Shown: positions 9,284 through 19,212 of the stretch, one piece after another
Layout of the letters: each line of letters opens with the position of its first letter
Position numbering within the stretch: position 1 is the stretch's first letter
Source of the DNA: Cohnella nanjingensis
GTDB taxonomy: Bacteria; Bacillota; Bacilli; Paenibacillales; Paenibacillaceae
Length of the DNA stretch: 64,000 nt
Direction of reading: 5' to 3'
Assembly (NCBI RefSeq): GCF_014212125.1
Contig: NZ_JACJVP010000042.1
Coordinates: forward strand, 86,396-150,395
The notes under the pieces: model-generated
What the model was told of the DNA's origin: nothing
What the model saw: only the letters and a program-made list of their open reading frames with translations
Database searches by the model: none
Program-made: the position numbers and the translations under genes

Positions 9284-9781
9284 ATGACCACCAAAGACGT
9301 GAACCAAGGCAATGCGCCCGCTTACAAGCCGGTCTCGATGACCCCCAAGGAGTATAAGCAGTTCGCGAAGAAGCGGGAGCCTTCCCGTTCCGTCGGGATG
9401 AATTGCGTGAGGGCGTTCCTGATCGGAGGGGCGATCTGCCTGATCGGCGAAGGGGTTCAGCAATTTTTCATGACCGCGTTCCACATGTCGGAGAGGGAGG
9501 CGAGCAATCCGACCGTCGCGACGATGATCCTCATCTCCGTCATCCTGACCTGCTTGGGCGTGTATGACAAGATCGCCCAATGGGCCGGAGCCGGTACCGC
9601 CGTGCCGGTCACGGGATTCGCCAACTCGATGGCGTCGGCCGCCATCGAGCACCGCAGCGAAGGGTTGGTGCTGGGCGTCGGCGCCAACATGTTCAAGCTG
9701 GCAGGTTCGGTCATCGTCTTCGGGACGGTAGCGGCGTTCTTCGTCAGCATTATCCACTGGCTGATCGAGGTGTGGCGGTAA
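9284..9781 (+). CDS. spoVAC: Stage V sporulation protein AC
   Basis: Membrane component of the SpoVA channel, which imports dipicolinic acid into the forespore and releases it on germination. At 165 aa it has the family features: a basic soluble N-terminus, then several membrane segments starting with NCVRAFLIGGAICLIGEGVQQF. The conserved AGAGTAVPVTGFANSMASAAIEHRSEG region, shared with SpoVAE/AEb, follows. Its TAA overlaps the spoVAD ATG by one base. Expression is expected from sigma-G in the forespore, but no convincing sigma-G promoter could be picked out by eye. Confidence 0.95.
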   Translation: MTTKDVNQGNAPAYKPVSMTPKEYKQFAKKREPSRSVGMNCVRAFLIGGAICLIGEGVQQFFMTAFHMSEREASNPTVATMILISVILTCLGVYDKIAQWAGAGTAVPVTGFANSMASAAIEHRSEGLVLGVGANMFKLAGSVIVFGTVAAFFVSIIHWLIEVWR

Positions 9782-10788
9782 TGCTGCTGCACGGCAGACG
9801 AACCTGGATATTCGAGACGCCGCCGGTGATCCTCGCGACGGGAACGGTGGTCGGACCGGACGAAGGGGCGGGGCCGCTCGCCGCCGACTTCGATCTGGTG
9901 CATCCCGATATGGAGATCCAGCAGCCGAGCTGGGAGAAGGCGGAGCGGGCGCTCTTGGAGCAAGCCTCCGACATCGCCGTCTCGACCGCCAAGCTGTCGA
10001 AGGACAAGATCAACTTCTATGTAGGCGGCGATCTGATCAACCAGATCATCAGCAGCACGTTCGCGGCGCGGACGCTCGGCGCGCCGTACCTTGGCGTATT
10101 CGGCGCTTGCTCAACTTCGATGGAGTCGTTGGCGCTCGCGTCGCTTATCGTCTCCTCCGGCGCCGGCGAGTACGCGCTAGCGGGCACGAGCAGCCACAAC
10201 TGCACGGCCGAGAAGCAGTTCCGCTATCCGACCGAGTACGGCTCCCAGAAGCCCCCGACGGCGCAGTATACGGTGACGGGCGCTGGCGCGGCGGTGATCG
10301 GCAAGACGGGACAGGGCCCCAAGATCACCTCGGCCACGCTCGGGAAGATCGTCGACCTGGGCATTAAGGATCCTTTCAACATGGGAGCGGCGATGGCGCC
10401 CGCGGCGGTGGACACGATTCAAGGCCATCTCGAGGAGACCGGCCGCCAGCCGGGCTATTACGATCTGATCGTAACGGGAGATCTGGCCGGCGTCGGCCAC
10501 CCGATCGCCGACGAGATGCTTCGACGGAACGGCGTGCCGATCGAACAGACGCGGTTCCTCGACTGCGGGCTCATGATCTACGACGTCGCCAAACAGAAGG
10601 TGCAGGCGGGCGGGAGCGGATGCGCCTGCTCGGCGGCCGTAACCTACGGGCACCTGCTGAAGCGCATCGCGAAGGGCGAGCTGAAGCGCATCCTGGTCGT
10701 GGCGACCGGGGCGCTGCTGAGCCCTTTGTCTTACCAGCAAGGCGAGACGATCCCGTGCATCGCGCACGCCGTCTCGATCGAAGCCTAA
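9781..10788 (+). CDS. spoVAD: Stage V sporulation protein AD
   Basis: Soluble SpoVA component with a thiolase fold that binds dipicolinic acid in spores. It begins MLLHGRRTWIFETPPVILATGTVVGPDEG and contains the conserved GACSTSMESLALA and SSHNCTAEKQFRYPTEYG segments. Its 335 residues match the usual length. The start codon overlaps the spoVAC stop (TAATG), so translation is coupled. spoVAE follows after 25 bases with its own ribosome binding site. Confidence 0.95.
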   Translation: MLLHGRRTWIFETPPVILATGTVVGPDEGAGPLAADFDLVHPDMEIQQPSWEKAERALLEQASDIAVSTAKLSKDKINFYVGGDLINQIISSTFAARTLGAPYLGVFGACSTSMESLALASLIVSSGAGEYALAGTSSHNCTAEKQFRYPTEYGSQKPPTAQYTVTGAGAAVIGKTGQGPKITSATLGKIVDLGIKDPFNMGAAMAPAAVDTIQGHLEETGRQPGYYDLIVTGDLAGVGHPIADEMLRRNGVPIEQTRFLDCGLMIYDVAKQKVQAGGSGCACSAAVTYGHLLKRIAKGELKRILVVATGALLSPLSYQQGETIPCIAHAVSIEA

Positions 10789-10813
10789 ACCATCGAATAG
10801 GAGGCAGGCAAAC

Positions 10814-11164
10814 ATGCAGTATTTGTGGGCATTCTTGATCGGCGGCGCCATTTGTCTAATCGGGCAGCTGCTCTTCGACTGGGTCAAGCTGACGCCGGCG
10901 CACACGATGGCCGTGCTCGTCGTGGCCGGGGCCGTCATCGACGGCCTCGGCTGGTACGACCCGCTGATCGACTTTGCCGGGGCCGGTGCGACCGTTCCGA
11001 TCACCAGCTTCGGCAACGCGCTGGTCCATGGCTCGCTGACCGATATGCAGCGGGACGGGTGGATCGGCATCATCACCGGCATCTTCAAGATGACGAGCGC
11101 CGGCATCTCCGCCGCGATCGTGTTCTCGTTCCTGGCGGCGCTGGTCGTCAAGCCGAAGGGCTGA
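10814..11164 (+). CDS. spoVAE: Stage V sporulation protein AE (AEb type)
   Basis: A 116-residue membrane protein of the SpoVA dipicolinate channel. It is homologous to SpoVAC: FLIGGAICLIGQLLFDWVKLTPAH, then the GAGATVPITSFGNALVHG signature. An AGGAG lies a dozen bases upstream of the ATG. It is the third gene of the spoVAC-AD-AE set common to Bacillales and is followed by a terminator at 11254-11288. Confidence 0.95.
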   Translation: MQYLWAFLIGGAICLIGQLLFDWVKLTPAHTMAVLVVAGAVIDGLGWYDPLIDFAGAGATVPITSFGNALVHGSLTDMQRDGWIGIITGIFKMTSAGISAAIVFSFLAALVVKPKG

Positions 11165-11253
11165 CCCGACCGTTCGGCCGGGAAAAATCGACATCAACGG
11201 ACGTTCCTCCACACGGAATAAAGGCCTTTCCATGAATCTGGTTCCGCTCCCTT

Positions 11254-11288
11254 AACCAACCCGCCGACGCGCGAGTTGGTTATTTTTC
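11254..11288 (+). terminator. Intrinsic terminator after spoVAE
   Basis: An 8-bp stem (TAACCAAC / GTTGGTTA) is followed by five T residues. It lies about 90 bases after the spoVAE stop. Confidence 0.75.
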
Positions 11289-11313
11289 TATGTTTATTTG
11301 TAGGAATACTAAA

Positions 11314-11343
11314 TTGTAGAAACTCTCCTATTTCAGGTATAAT
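11314..11343 (+). promoter_or_regulatory. Probable sigma-A promoter of the moxR operon
   Basis: A perfect -10 TATAAT (11338-11343) lies 18 bases after a weak -35 TTGTAG (11314-11319), in an AT-rich stretch about 50 bases before the moxR start. Confidence 0.5.
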
Positions 11344-11393
11344 CAAAGGGAGTTTCGACATGACCCAGGCAGGATTCCGTAGGAGGGACCGCA

Positions 11394-12347
<954 letters not shown>

Positions 12348-12349
12348 CG

Positions 12350-13591
12350 ATGATGCGGCTGCCGATTCCACGGTTCGGGTGGGTTTGCGCCGTCCTGTAC
12401 GTGGTATCTCTGATGTTCGTCGTCTTTCAGGGCGGCAAGACGTCCCTGATGCTGTTCGTCATGATCAACGCGCTGGGCGCCTACCTGCTCCTCGGCCGCT
12501 GGAGCGGCATCGGCGGGGTTAGGGGCGCGCGATCGCTGGACGGGACGGCCGGCGCGTCCGGCATGCTCTCCGCCGGCTCCCGCATTCGCGTGCGCCTGCA
12601 GATGCAAATCCCCGGCTTCTGGCCGCTGCCGTACATCATCGTCCGCGAGAAGCTCGCGCGCGCGACCGGCAGCGAGACGCAGGAGTACGAACTCAGCTTC
12701 GTGCCGGATTACCGCAGGCGCGGCGCGATCGGCTACGAGACGGCGCCGCTGCGCCGCGGGCGCTACCAGTTTCTCGCCACGCATTGTTCGACGCGCGACA
12801 TCTTCGGGCTGTTCGAGCACAAAGGCTCCTTCTCGGAGCCGTTGGCGCTGCGGGTCATGCCCCGTACGATCGATCTGCTCGAATGGCGGCATATGAAGCG
12901 GTCCCGGACGGGGGCGTTCCAGCAGAAGGTCACGTCGTTGTGGGCGAGAGAGACGACCCAGATCGACGGCGTGCGCGAGTATATCCACGGGGACCGGATG
13001 TCCCGCGTCCACTGGAACGCGACGGCGCGGACGGGCCAATGGAAGTCCAAGGAGTATGAACGCGAAGCGCTGCCACGGTTCGTGCTCGTGCTGGATTGCC
13101 GCCAGGCCGCCTACCGGACGGCGGACGGCTTCGAGCTCGCGGTATCCGTCGCGGCCTCGCTGCTCGAGCTCGCGCTGCGCCGCGGCATGCCGGTCGGATT
13201 CGTGTCGGCGGGGGCGAAGCGGGCCTGGTTCGGCGCCGGCCGCGCGCCCGTCACCCGGGAGCAGATCATGGATCACTTGATCGACATCGAAGCCGACGGC
13301 CAAGGGGAACTGGGCGAGGTGCTGCACGAGGCCGCCGAACGGTTCGAGACCGGCGCCAATCTCGTGCTGATCAGCCCGTCGACCGACGATTCGACCGCAG
13401 TCGCTCTGGACGCGCTGGACAGCCGCAGGATCGCGCCGAGCCACGTCCACATCGCCGAGCGGGCGCCCACTTCGGAAGACTCGAGACGCCTCGGACATTG
13501 GAGCCGACTGTTCCAGGCGAAGCATTGGGAGGTCTGTACCGTTGCTCGGCTTGAGGATCTGCCGCGGGCGATGGAGGCGGGATCGGCATGA
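12350..13591 (+). CDS. DUF58-domain membrane protein
   Basis: A 413-residue protein. Two hydrophobic helices occur near the N-terminus (about residues 8-45), followed by a soluble region. The DUF58 core motif REYIHGDRMSRVHWNATARTG is in the middle of the protein, followed by a VWA-like segment (FVLVLDC). Members are usually partners of MoxR ATPases, whose gene is directly upstream. It overlaps the transglutaminase gene by four bases. Function is unproven across the family. Confidence 0.85.
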   Translation: MMRLPIPRFGWVCAVLYVVSLMFVVFQGGKTSLMLFVMINALGAYLLLGRWSGIGGVRGARSLDGTAGASGMLSAGSRIRVRLQMQIPGFWPLPYIIVREKLARATGSETQEYELSFVPDYRRRGAIGYETAPLRRGRYQFLATHCSTRDIFGLFEHKGSFSEPLALRVMPRTIDLLEWRHMKRSRTGAFQQKVTSLWARETTQIDGVREYIHGDRMSRVHWNATARTGQWKSKEYEREALPRFVLVLDCRQAAYRTADGFELAVSVAASLLELALRRGMPVGFVSAGAKRAWFGAGRAPVTREQIMDHLIDIEADGQGELGEVLHEAAERFETGANLVLISPSTDDSTAVALDALDSRRIAPSHVHIAERAPTSEDSRRLGHWSRLFQAKHWEVCTVARLEDLPRAMEAGSA

Positions 13592-15837
13592 ATACGATGA
13601 TGATGAAGCAAAGCCGTCCCCTCGAAACCCGATTCTGGCGGCGCCTCGTGCTCGAGCGTCTTCACCGGCTGTTCGCCATCGTGATTGTGCTTCAGCTCAT
13701 CCAGTGCTTCCAGAGCTACTGGTGGGAAGAGACCTACGCGGTCATCTATGCGACGCTCGGCGTCGTTGTCGTCAGCGAATTGCTGATCAGCCGCGCTTAC
13801 TTTGCCCGTCTCGGCATGCAGATGCTGACGGTGCTGCTCGCGACGGTCGCCTTCGCGCCGTTCAAGTGGTACGGATGGCCGGAGAACTGGCGGGCGTGGG
13901 ACGAAGTCCGGCGCTTCCTGACCTACCACGTCGACCAATTCCATCCTTACGTCGAGCTCGCCGCCGGCGTCGTGCTGGCCGTTCATTATTTGTCCGTCTG
14001 GGGCACGACCCGCGCGCGGGCGATCCTGCTCATCCTGACGGCGATCTTCGTCTTGGCCGGGGTAGATTCGTTCCTCCCGTTCGAGCTGTGGAAGAACATC
14101 GCGTGGACGGTGCTGGCCGGCTTGGGCTGGCTTGTCGTCCTGCATCTGCGTCAGCTGCGGGAACGCCATTACGACAGCTGGGACGCCTTGGCCGAGAGGC
14201 CGTTCGAACTCGCCGTCCCGGCCGTGCTCGTCATCGGTTTGCTCATGCTGGCGGGCATCGCGGTGCCGCGGGCCCCGGTCCTGCTGGAGGACCCGTATAC
14301 GATCTGGATGGAATCCCAGAACAAAGAAGTGCCTTCCTTTGCCGGAGAGGGCGGGTACCTGAGCAACGGCAGCAGCGTATCCGGCGGCTCCTCCGGCTCG
14401 TCGAAGTCCGGCTACGGACGGAACGACTCGAAGATCGGCGGCGGCTTCCAGTTCGATTACTCGCCGATCATGCAGGTCACTACCGACCAGAAGGCCTACT
14501 GGCGCGGAGAGACCAAAGCGATCTACACCGGAAAGGGCTGGTCGGACCGCAAGGGACTGCCGACGGTGCCCGTCACGCCGGGCGAAGAGACGCTGCCGCT
14601 GGATCCGGCCCGTCCGGAAGGCGCGGAGACCAAGAAGGTATCGCAGACGTTCACCATGCTGCGCAAAGACCGGATCCCGGTGCTGTTCGCGGCCGGTCCG
14701 GCGCGCACCGTTAACGAACTGCAAGGCGTGGGCGGCAGCGCGAAGCTGAGCTGGAGTCCGGAGGAGTGGGAGCTGAAGTTCCAGCGGCCGGTACAACCCG
14801 AATCCTACGCCGTCACCTCCGAGGTGCTGGTGCTGGACGCCAAGAAGCTCCGCGAGACGAAGGCCGGAGCCGACGACGGCTCGGTCGACCTGACCCCGTA
14901 CCTGCAGCTGCCGGACGCCCTGCCGAAGCGGATCGCCGATCTCGCGAAGGAGGCGACCGGCGACGCCGCGAACGACTATGATCGCGCCAAGCGGCTCGAA
15001 CGCTATCTGCAGCTGACGTATCCGTATACGAATACGCCGGACGTCAGCCGGCAGAAGAGCGAGGACGTCGTGGACGCCTTCCTCTTCGAGATCAAGGAAG
15101 GCTACTGCGACTATTATTCGACCGCCTTCGTCGTCATGGCCCGCACGCTCGGATTCCCGGCGCGCTGGGTCAAGGGGTACACGTCGGGCTCGAATCCGCA
15201 GGAGTCGGAGAATCTGCGGATGGGCGGCGGCTACATCCCCGATCCGAGCGGCGCCGGTACGTACACGGTGCGCAACTCGGACGCGCATTCGTGGGCCGAG
15301 ATCTACTTCGAGGGCATCGGGTGGGTGCCGTTCGAGCCGACCGCGGGCTTCAGCGTGCCGCAGCCGATTCACGAGGACGAACTGCCGACCTACGATCCGG
15401 TCGTTCCTTCCGCGGACGACGGGACGGATGCCGCGTCGGCTTCGTCCGGCGGCGGCAGCCGGTGGATCTGGATCGCCTCGTCCGTCGTCGGAGCGCTTCT
15501 GGCGCTCTCCGTCGCGGCCTGGACGCTGCTCCGCCGCAAGTCCTGGAACGCCGTCTGGCAGCAGGTTCGCTACCGCGGCTCGACGCCGAACCAACGGATC
15601 GTGCGGGAGATGGAGCGGCTGTTGTCCTTCCTGAATCGCCGAGGACTGAAAAGGCAGGCGCACGACACGCTGCGCGAGTCGTTCTCGCGCTGGGGCGCCA
15701 AGTTCGCCTCGCTGCGGCCGGACCTCGAAGGGGTGCTGCAGCAGTTCGAAGCGGCCCGCTACGGCGGGGGGAGCGGACGCGAATCCGACTTCCAGCACTT
15801 CTCGCAGCTCGCGGCGAAGATCCGCAAATCGCTCTAA
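13588..15837 (+). CDS. TgpA-type membrane transglutaminase-like protein
   Basis: A 749-residue protein. The N-terminal part has several membrane helices up to about residue 235. A Gly/Ser-rich linker and an external region follow, then a transglutaminase core with Cys in EGYCDYYSTAFVVMARTLGFP and His in NSDAHSWAEIYFEG. A further helix (about residues 627-650) and a DUF4129-like cytoplasmic tail close the protein. This is the TgpA/DUF3488 architecture known from MoxR-DUF58-TgpA operons. Either protease or transglutaminase activity is possible. A terminator follows four bases after the stop. Confidence 0.85.
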   Translation: MNTMMMKQSRPLETRFWRRLVLERLHRLFAIVIVLQLIQCFQSYWWEETYAVIYATLGVVVVSELLISRAYFARLGMQMLTVLLATVAFAPFKWYGWPENWRAWDEVRRFLTYHVDQFHPYVELAAGVVLAVHYLSVWGTTRARAILLILTAIFVLAGVDSFLPFELWKNIAWTVLAGLGWLVVLHLRQLRERHYDSWDALAERPFELAVPAVLVIGLLMLAGIAVPRAPVLLEDPYTIWMESQNKEVPSFAGEGGYLSNGSSVSGGSSGSSKSGYGRNDSKIGGGFQFDYSPIMQVTTDQKAYWRGETKAIYTGKGWSDRKGLPTVPVTPGEETLPLDPARPEGAETKKVSQTFTMLRKDRIPVLFAAGPARTVNELQGVGGSAKLSWSPEEWELKFQRPVQPESYAVTSEVLVLDAKKLRETKAGADDGSVDLTPYLQLPDALPKRIADLAKEATGDAANDYDRAKRLERYLQLTYPYTNTPDVSRQKSEDVVDAFLFEIKEGYCDYYSTAFVVMARTLGFPARWVKGYTSGSNPQESENLRMGGGYIPDPSGAGTYTVRNSDAHSWAEIYFEGIGWVPFEPTAGFSVPQPIHEDELPTYDPVVPSADDGTDAASASSGGGSRWIWIASSVVGALLALSVAAWTLLRRKSWNAVWQQVRYRGSTPNQRIVREMERLLSFLNRRGLKRQAHDTLRESFSRWGAKFASLRPDLEGVLQQFEAARYGGGSGRESDFQHFSQLAAKIRKSL

Positions 15838-15840
15838 CGA

Positions 15841-15880
15841 ACGGGAAAGCATCGCGCCTGCGCGAGCTTTCCCGTTTTTG
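15841..15880 (+). terminator. Intrinsic terminator after the transglutaminase gene
   Basis: A 10-bp perfect stem (ACGGGAAAGC / GCTTTCCCGT) runs directly into a T-run ending near 15879. Confidence 0.85.
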
Positions 15881-15906
15881 CAAGGTTGGGCGGGGTGTGG
15901 TATATT
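15878..15906 (+). promoter_or_regulatory. Probable sigma-A promoter of the yqeG cluster
   Basis: TTGCAA (15878-15883), a 17-base spacer and TATATT (15901-15906) lie just ahead of yqeG. The -35 overlaps the tail of the preceding terminator. Confidence 0.55.
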
Positions 15907-15942
15907 TTGATCAATCATGATAGAGACGGGAGCTTCTGAAGG

Positions 15943-16467
15943 ATGTTCCAACGCCTGTTGCCCGATCAGATCGTCAAAACCGTATTCGATATCGACCTGC
16001 AGTCGCTTCGCGAACGCGGCGTACGCGGCATCATTACCGACCTGGATAATACGCTGGTCAGCGCGAGGACGCCCCGCGCGACGCCCGAGCTGGTCGCTTG
16101 GCTGGACAAGGTCAAACAGGACGGCTTCCAAGTCGTCGTCTTGTCGAACAACAACAGCGCCCGGGTCGCGAAGTTTGCGGAGCCGCTCGGCATTCCGTTC
16201 ATCCCGGCCGCGCGCAAGCCTTTCGTCAAGTCGTTCCGGCTGGCGCTTCAGCGACTCGGCCTGAGGCCGGAGCAAGCCGTCGTCGTCGGCGACCAGATGA
16301 TGACCGACGTGTTCGGCGGCCGGCGGATGGGTCTGCATACGATCCTCGTCACGCCGATCGAGATCGGGGAGGAAGGGTGGGGCACCCGCATCAACCGCCG
16401 CATCGAGAAAATCGCTTTAGCCCGTCTCCGCAGGCAGGGCCTGTGGCCGGACAAGGAGGAACGCTAG
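15943..16467 (+). CDS. yqeG: YqeG-family HAD phosphatase
   Basis: A 174-residue HAD-superfamily (subfamily IIIA) phosphatase. Motif I is GIITDLDNTLVSAR, motif II VVLSNNNSARV, a conserved Lys lies in AARKPFVKSF, and motif III/IV is VVVGDQMMTDVFGGRRMG. The family resembles phosphatidylglycerophosphate phosphatases, but the substrate in this lineage is unproven. GGGAG lies about ten bases before the ATG. It opens the conserved yqeG-yqeH-aroE cluster of Firmicutes. Confidence 0.9.
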   Translation: MFQRLLPDQIVKTVFDIDLQSLRERGVRGIITDLDNTLVSARTPRATPELVAWLDKVKQDGFQVVVLSNNNSARVAKFAEPLGIPFIPAARKPFVKSFRLALQRLGLRPEQAVVVGDQMMTDVFGGRRMGLHTILVTPIEIGEEGWGTRINRRIEKIALARLRRQGLWPDKEER

Positions 16468-16469
16468 AT

Positions 16470-17591
16470 TTGCCTGATACATTCATGAACGCCAAGAAAT
16501 GCGCCGGTTGCGGCGTCGCGCTGCAGATCGAGGACGCAGGCCGTCCGGGTTTCGTACCGGAGGCCGCGCGGGACCGCGAGCCGGTCATCTGCCAACGCTG
16601 CTTCCGAATCAAACATTACAACGACGCCTCGTCGGTCGCCGTGGACCAGGACGATTTTTTGCGTTTGCTCGGCGGGATCGCTTCGACCGATAGCCTGGTC
16701 GTCCACATCGTCGATCTGTTCGATTTCGAGGGGAGCATGATCTCCGGCCTGCAGCGGTTCGTCGGGAACAATCCGGTGCTGCTCGTCGTGAACAAGATCG
16801 ATCTGCTGCCCCGGGTGACGAACTGGAACCGGCTGCGCAATTGGGTGCAGCGGCAGGCGAAGGCGAACGGCCTCAAGGTCGCGGACATCGTGCTGTGCAG
16901 CGCGCGCCGCAACATCGGCTTCGACCGCGTCGTCGAAGCGGTCGCCGAGCTGCGCGGCGAACGGGACGTCTATGTCGTCGGCGCCACAAATGTCGGCAAG
17001 AGCACGCTCGTCAACCGGCTGATCTCCGACTACAGCGATCTAGAGCGCGAGCTGACCGTGTCCCGCTACCCGGGAACGACGCTCGACGCCGTTCATATTC
17101 CGCTCGATGACGGGCATGCGATCATCGATACGCCCGGCATCGTCTACAAATCCCGTCTCAGCGAAGTCATCCCGCGCGAAGCGCTTCAGGCGCTCCTGCC
17201 CGACAAGCCGCTGAAGCCGCTCACGTACCAATTCTACGAGCGGCAGACGCTGTTCTTCGGCGCGCTCGCGCGCTTCGACTTCGTCGAGGGCGAGCGGCAG
17301 TCCTTCACCGCCTACGTGTCCGCGGGCATCCCGGTTCACCGCACGAAGCAGGAGCGGGCCGACGAGCTGTACGCGAATCATCGCGGGGTCATGCTGTCGC
17401 CGCCTTCGAAGGAAGGCTTGGACGAGATGCCGCCCCTCTCGCGGCATACGCTGCGAATCCCGCCCGGCGAGCCTCAGGACATCTTCATCTCCGGGCTCGG
17501 CTGGATTACCGCCAACGGCAAGACCGGAGCGGTCGTGGACGTCTATGCGCCCAAGGGCGTCAAAGTCATGCTGCGGGAATCGATCCTGTGA
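16470..17591 (+). CDS. yqeH: Ribosome biogenesis GTPase YqeH
   Basis: Circularly permuted GTPase required for assembly of the 30S subunit. An N-terminal zinc finger (KKCAGCG and ICQRCFRIKHYN) precedes the permuted GTPase order: NKID (G4) first, then VGATNVGKSTLVN (G1) and IDTPG (G3). The TTG at 16470 is chosen because AGGAGGA lies nine bases upstream; an in-frame ATG at 16485 is too far from it. That gives 373 aa. It sits two bases after yqeG and slightly before aroE, so the three are co-transcribed. Confidence 0.93.
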   Translation: MPDTFMNAKKCAGCGVALQIEDAGRPGFVPEAARDREPVICQRCFRIKHYNDASSVAVDQDDFLRLLGGIASTDSLVVHIVDLFDFEGSMISGLQRFVGNNPVLLVVNKIDLLPRVTNWNRLRNWVQRQAKANGLKVADIVLCSARRNIGFDRVVEAVAELRGERDVYVVGATNVGKSTLVNRLISDYSDLERELTVSRYPGTTLDAVHIPLDDGHAIIDTPGIVYKSRLSEVIPREALQALLPDKPLKPLTYQFYERQTLFFGALARFDFVEGERQSFTAYVSAGIPVHRTKQERADELYANHRGVMLSPPSKEGLDEMPPLSRHTLRIPPGEPQDIFISGLGWITANGKTGAVVDVYAPKGVKVMLRESIL

Positions 17592-17608
17592 CGAAAGGAA
17601 CGTGGGGG

Positions 17609-18466
17609 ATGGACAGTCATACGGTGCTCTACGGCGTCATCGGAGATCCGATCCGCCATTCCAAGTCGCCCGTCATGCTGAACCGGGCGTTCCGCGAAGC
17701 CGGCATCAATGGCGCCTACGGCGCCTTTCACGTGACGCCGGAGCGCCTCGGCGACGCGATCCGGGGCATCCGGGCGCTCGGTTATAGGGGCTTGAACGTC
17801 ACGATCCCGCACAAGATCGAGGTGATGGCGCACCTCGACGAGATCGACGAGGGCGCCCGCGCCGTCGGCGCGGTCAACACGATCGTGAACGAAGCCGGCA
17901 GGCTCGTAGGCTACAATACGGACGGCATCGGCTACGTTCGCTCCCTGAAGGAAGAATCCGAGCCGGATCTGCGCGGCAAGAAGATCGTCGTCGTCGGCAC
18001 CGGCGGGGCCGCTCGCGGCATCGTCTGGGCGCTGGCCCGGGAGAAGCCGGCCGCGATCCGGCTGGCCAACCGCACCGCCGAGCGGGCGCAGGCGCTCGCC
18101 GAAGGCTTCGCGCCGGAGGATCAGGTCGTCGCGATCCCGTGGGCGTCGCTGCGCGAAGCGTGCGCGGATGCCGACGTGGTCATCAATACGACTTCGGTCG
18201 GCATGTCGCCGAACGTCGACGCCGTGCCGGTCGATCCGACGTGGCTGAGACCCGGCGCCGTCGCCAGCGATCTGATCTACAATCCGCTCACGACCGCATT
18301 CCTTCGCGGCGCCGCCGAGCGCGGCTGCCGCATTCACGGCGGTCTGGGCATGTTCATCTACCAAGGCGCGTACGCCTTCGAATACTGGACCGGCCGGCCG
18401 GCGCCGACAGACGCGATGCGCGAAGCGGTGCTGGCCTCCTTCGAAGCTGCGGCGACGTCTGCTTGA
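17609..18466 (+). CDS. aroE: Shikimate dehydrogenase
   Basis: NADPH-dependent reduction of 3-dehydroshikimate to shikimate. The substrate site is IRHSKSPVMLN, the catalytic region VTIPHK includes the conserved Lys, YNTDGIG follows, and the Rossmann glycine loop is VGTGGAARG. The C-terminal segment GLGMFIYQGAYAFEYWTG is also conserved. The ATG at 17609 has AAAGGA upstream and gives 285 aa; a GTG at 17588 overlapping the yqeH stop is possible. A minisatellite begins about 90 bases after the stop. Confidence 0.93.
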   Translation: MDSHTVLYGVIGDPIRHSKSPVMLNRAFREAGINGAYGAFHVTPERLGDAIRGIRALGYRGLNVTIPHKIEVMAHLDEIDEGARAVGAVNTIVNEAGRLVGYNTDGIGYVRSLKEESEPDLRGKKIVVVGTGGAARGIVWALAREKPAAIRLANRTAERAQALAEGFAPEDQVVAIPWASLREACADADVVINTTSVGMSPNVDAVPVDPTWLRPGAVASDLIYNPLTTAFLRGAAERGCRIHGGLGMFIYQGAYAFEYWTGRPAPTDAMREAVLASFEAAATSA

Positions 18467-18554
18467 CATCCCTAGTTTAGGGTCCGGCGAGGCCGGGGTA
18501 TTTCCGTAGGGGGAGGGGAAGGGCGGAGGAAGGTACGCTCGCCTCAAGCGACGG

Positions 18555-18862
18555 CGGAAATAAGGCGGAAAAACCGGCTTAAATGTCCGCGCGGTACACG
18601 AACGGCGGAAAAAAGGCGGAAAACCCGCCTTAAATGCCTGCACGGCGCACGAATGACGGAAAAAAGGCGGAAAAACCGGCTTAAATGCTCGCGCGGCACA
18701 CGAATGGCGGAAATAAGGCGGAAAAACCGGCTTAAATGCTCGCACGACGCACACGAACGGCGGAAATAAGGCGGAAAACCCGCCTTAAATGCCTGCACGG
18801 CGCACGAATGACGGAAATAAGGCGGAAAAACCGGCTTAAATGCTCGCGTGGAGCACAAATCG
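18555..18862. repeat. Six tandem 51-53 bp units with hairpin cores
   Basis: Units begin at 18555, 18606, 18657, 18708, 18761 and 18812 (51, 51, 51, 53, 51 and ~51 bp). Each has the core CGGAAATAAGGCGGAAAAACC, then GGCTTAAATG and a GC-rich spacer ending CACGAA. Two units (second and fifth) carry the variant AAGGCG GAAAACC CGCCTT, a perfect 6-bp hairpin; the other four carry a version with one G-G mismatch in the stem. The array fills most of the 444-base aroE-yhbY gap. Long minus-strand frames through it encode FKPVFPPYFR-like peptides but change frame at unit 4 and lack start signals. Confidence 0.9.
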
Positions 18863-18910
18863 AGGTTTGTAAATACAAAATAGTTAACCAAGAAAGCGCA
18901 GGTTTTGACC

Positions 18911-19201
18911 ATGCTGACCGGCAAACAAAAAAGATTTCTCCGTTCCGAAGCGCACCACCTGACCCCGATCTTCCAGGTGGGCAAAGGCGGCACCAACGAT
19001 CACTTGATCCGCCATATCGAAGAGGCGCTGGAGGTTCGCGAACTGATCAAGGTCTCGATCCTCAACAACAACGACGACGACCGCCACGAGATCGCGAGCG
19101 AGCTGGCGGAGCGCTCCGGCGCGGAGCTCGTTCAAGTCATCGGCAAGACGATCGTGCTGTACAAAGAGTCCCGCAACAACAAGCAGATCAAGCTTCCCTA
19201 G
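18911..19201 (+). CDS. yhbY: CRM-domain RNA-binding protein YhbY
   Basis: A 96-residue CRM (YhbY-like) RNA-binding protein associated with pre-50S ribosomes. It starts MLTGKQKRFLRSEAHHL, then has the conserved loop IFQVGKGGTNDHLI and the C-terminal VQVIGKTIVLYKESRNNKQI. The ribosome binding site is weak. It stands between the 51-bp array and nadD, in the usual cluster position after aroE. nadD follows after 11 bases. Confidence 0.92.
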   Translation: MLTGKQKRFLRSEAHHLTPIFQVGKGGTNDHLIRHIEEALEVRELIKVSILNNNDDDRHEIASELAERSGAELVQVIGKTIVLYKESRNNKQIKLP

Positions 19202-19212
19202 GAGGGAGGACG

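Noticed and set aside
13273..16338. 1021-codon minus-strand frame
   Set aside because: It lies opposite the DUF58, transglutaminase and yqeG genes, which carry real motifs and ribosome binding sites.
18555..18862. CRISPR array
   Set aside because: Whole units repeat, including the stretches between hairpins, so there are no spacers.
17543..18996. Minus-strand frames with FKPVFPPYFR-like peptide repeats
   Set aside because: They are translations of the minisatellite, shift frame at the 53-bp unit, run into antisense of aroE and have no start signal.
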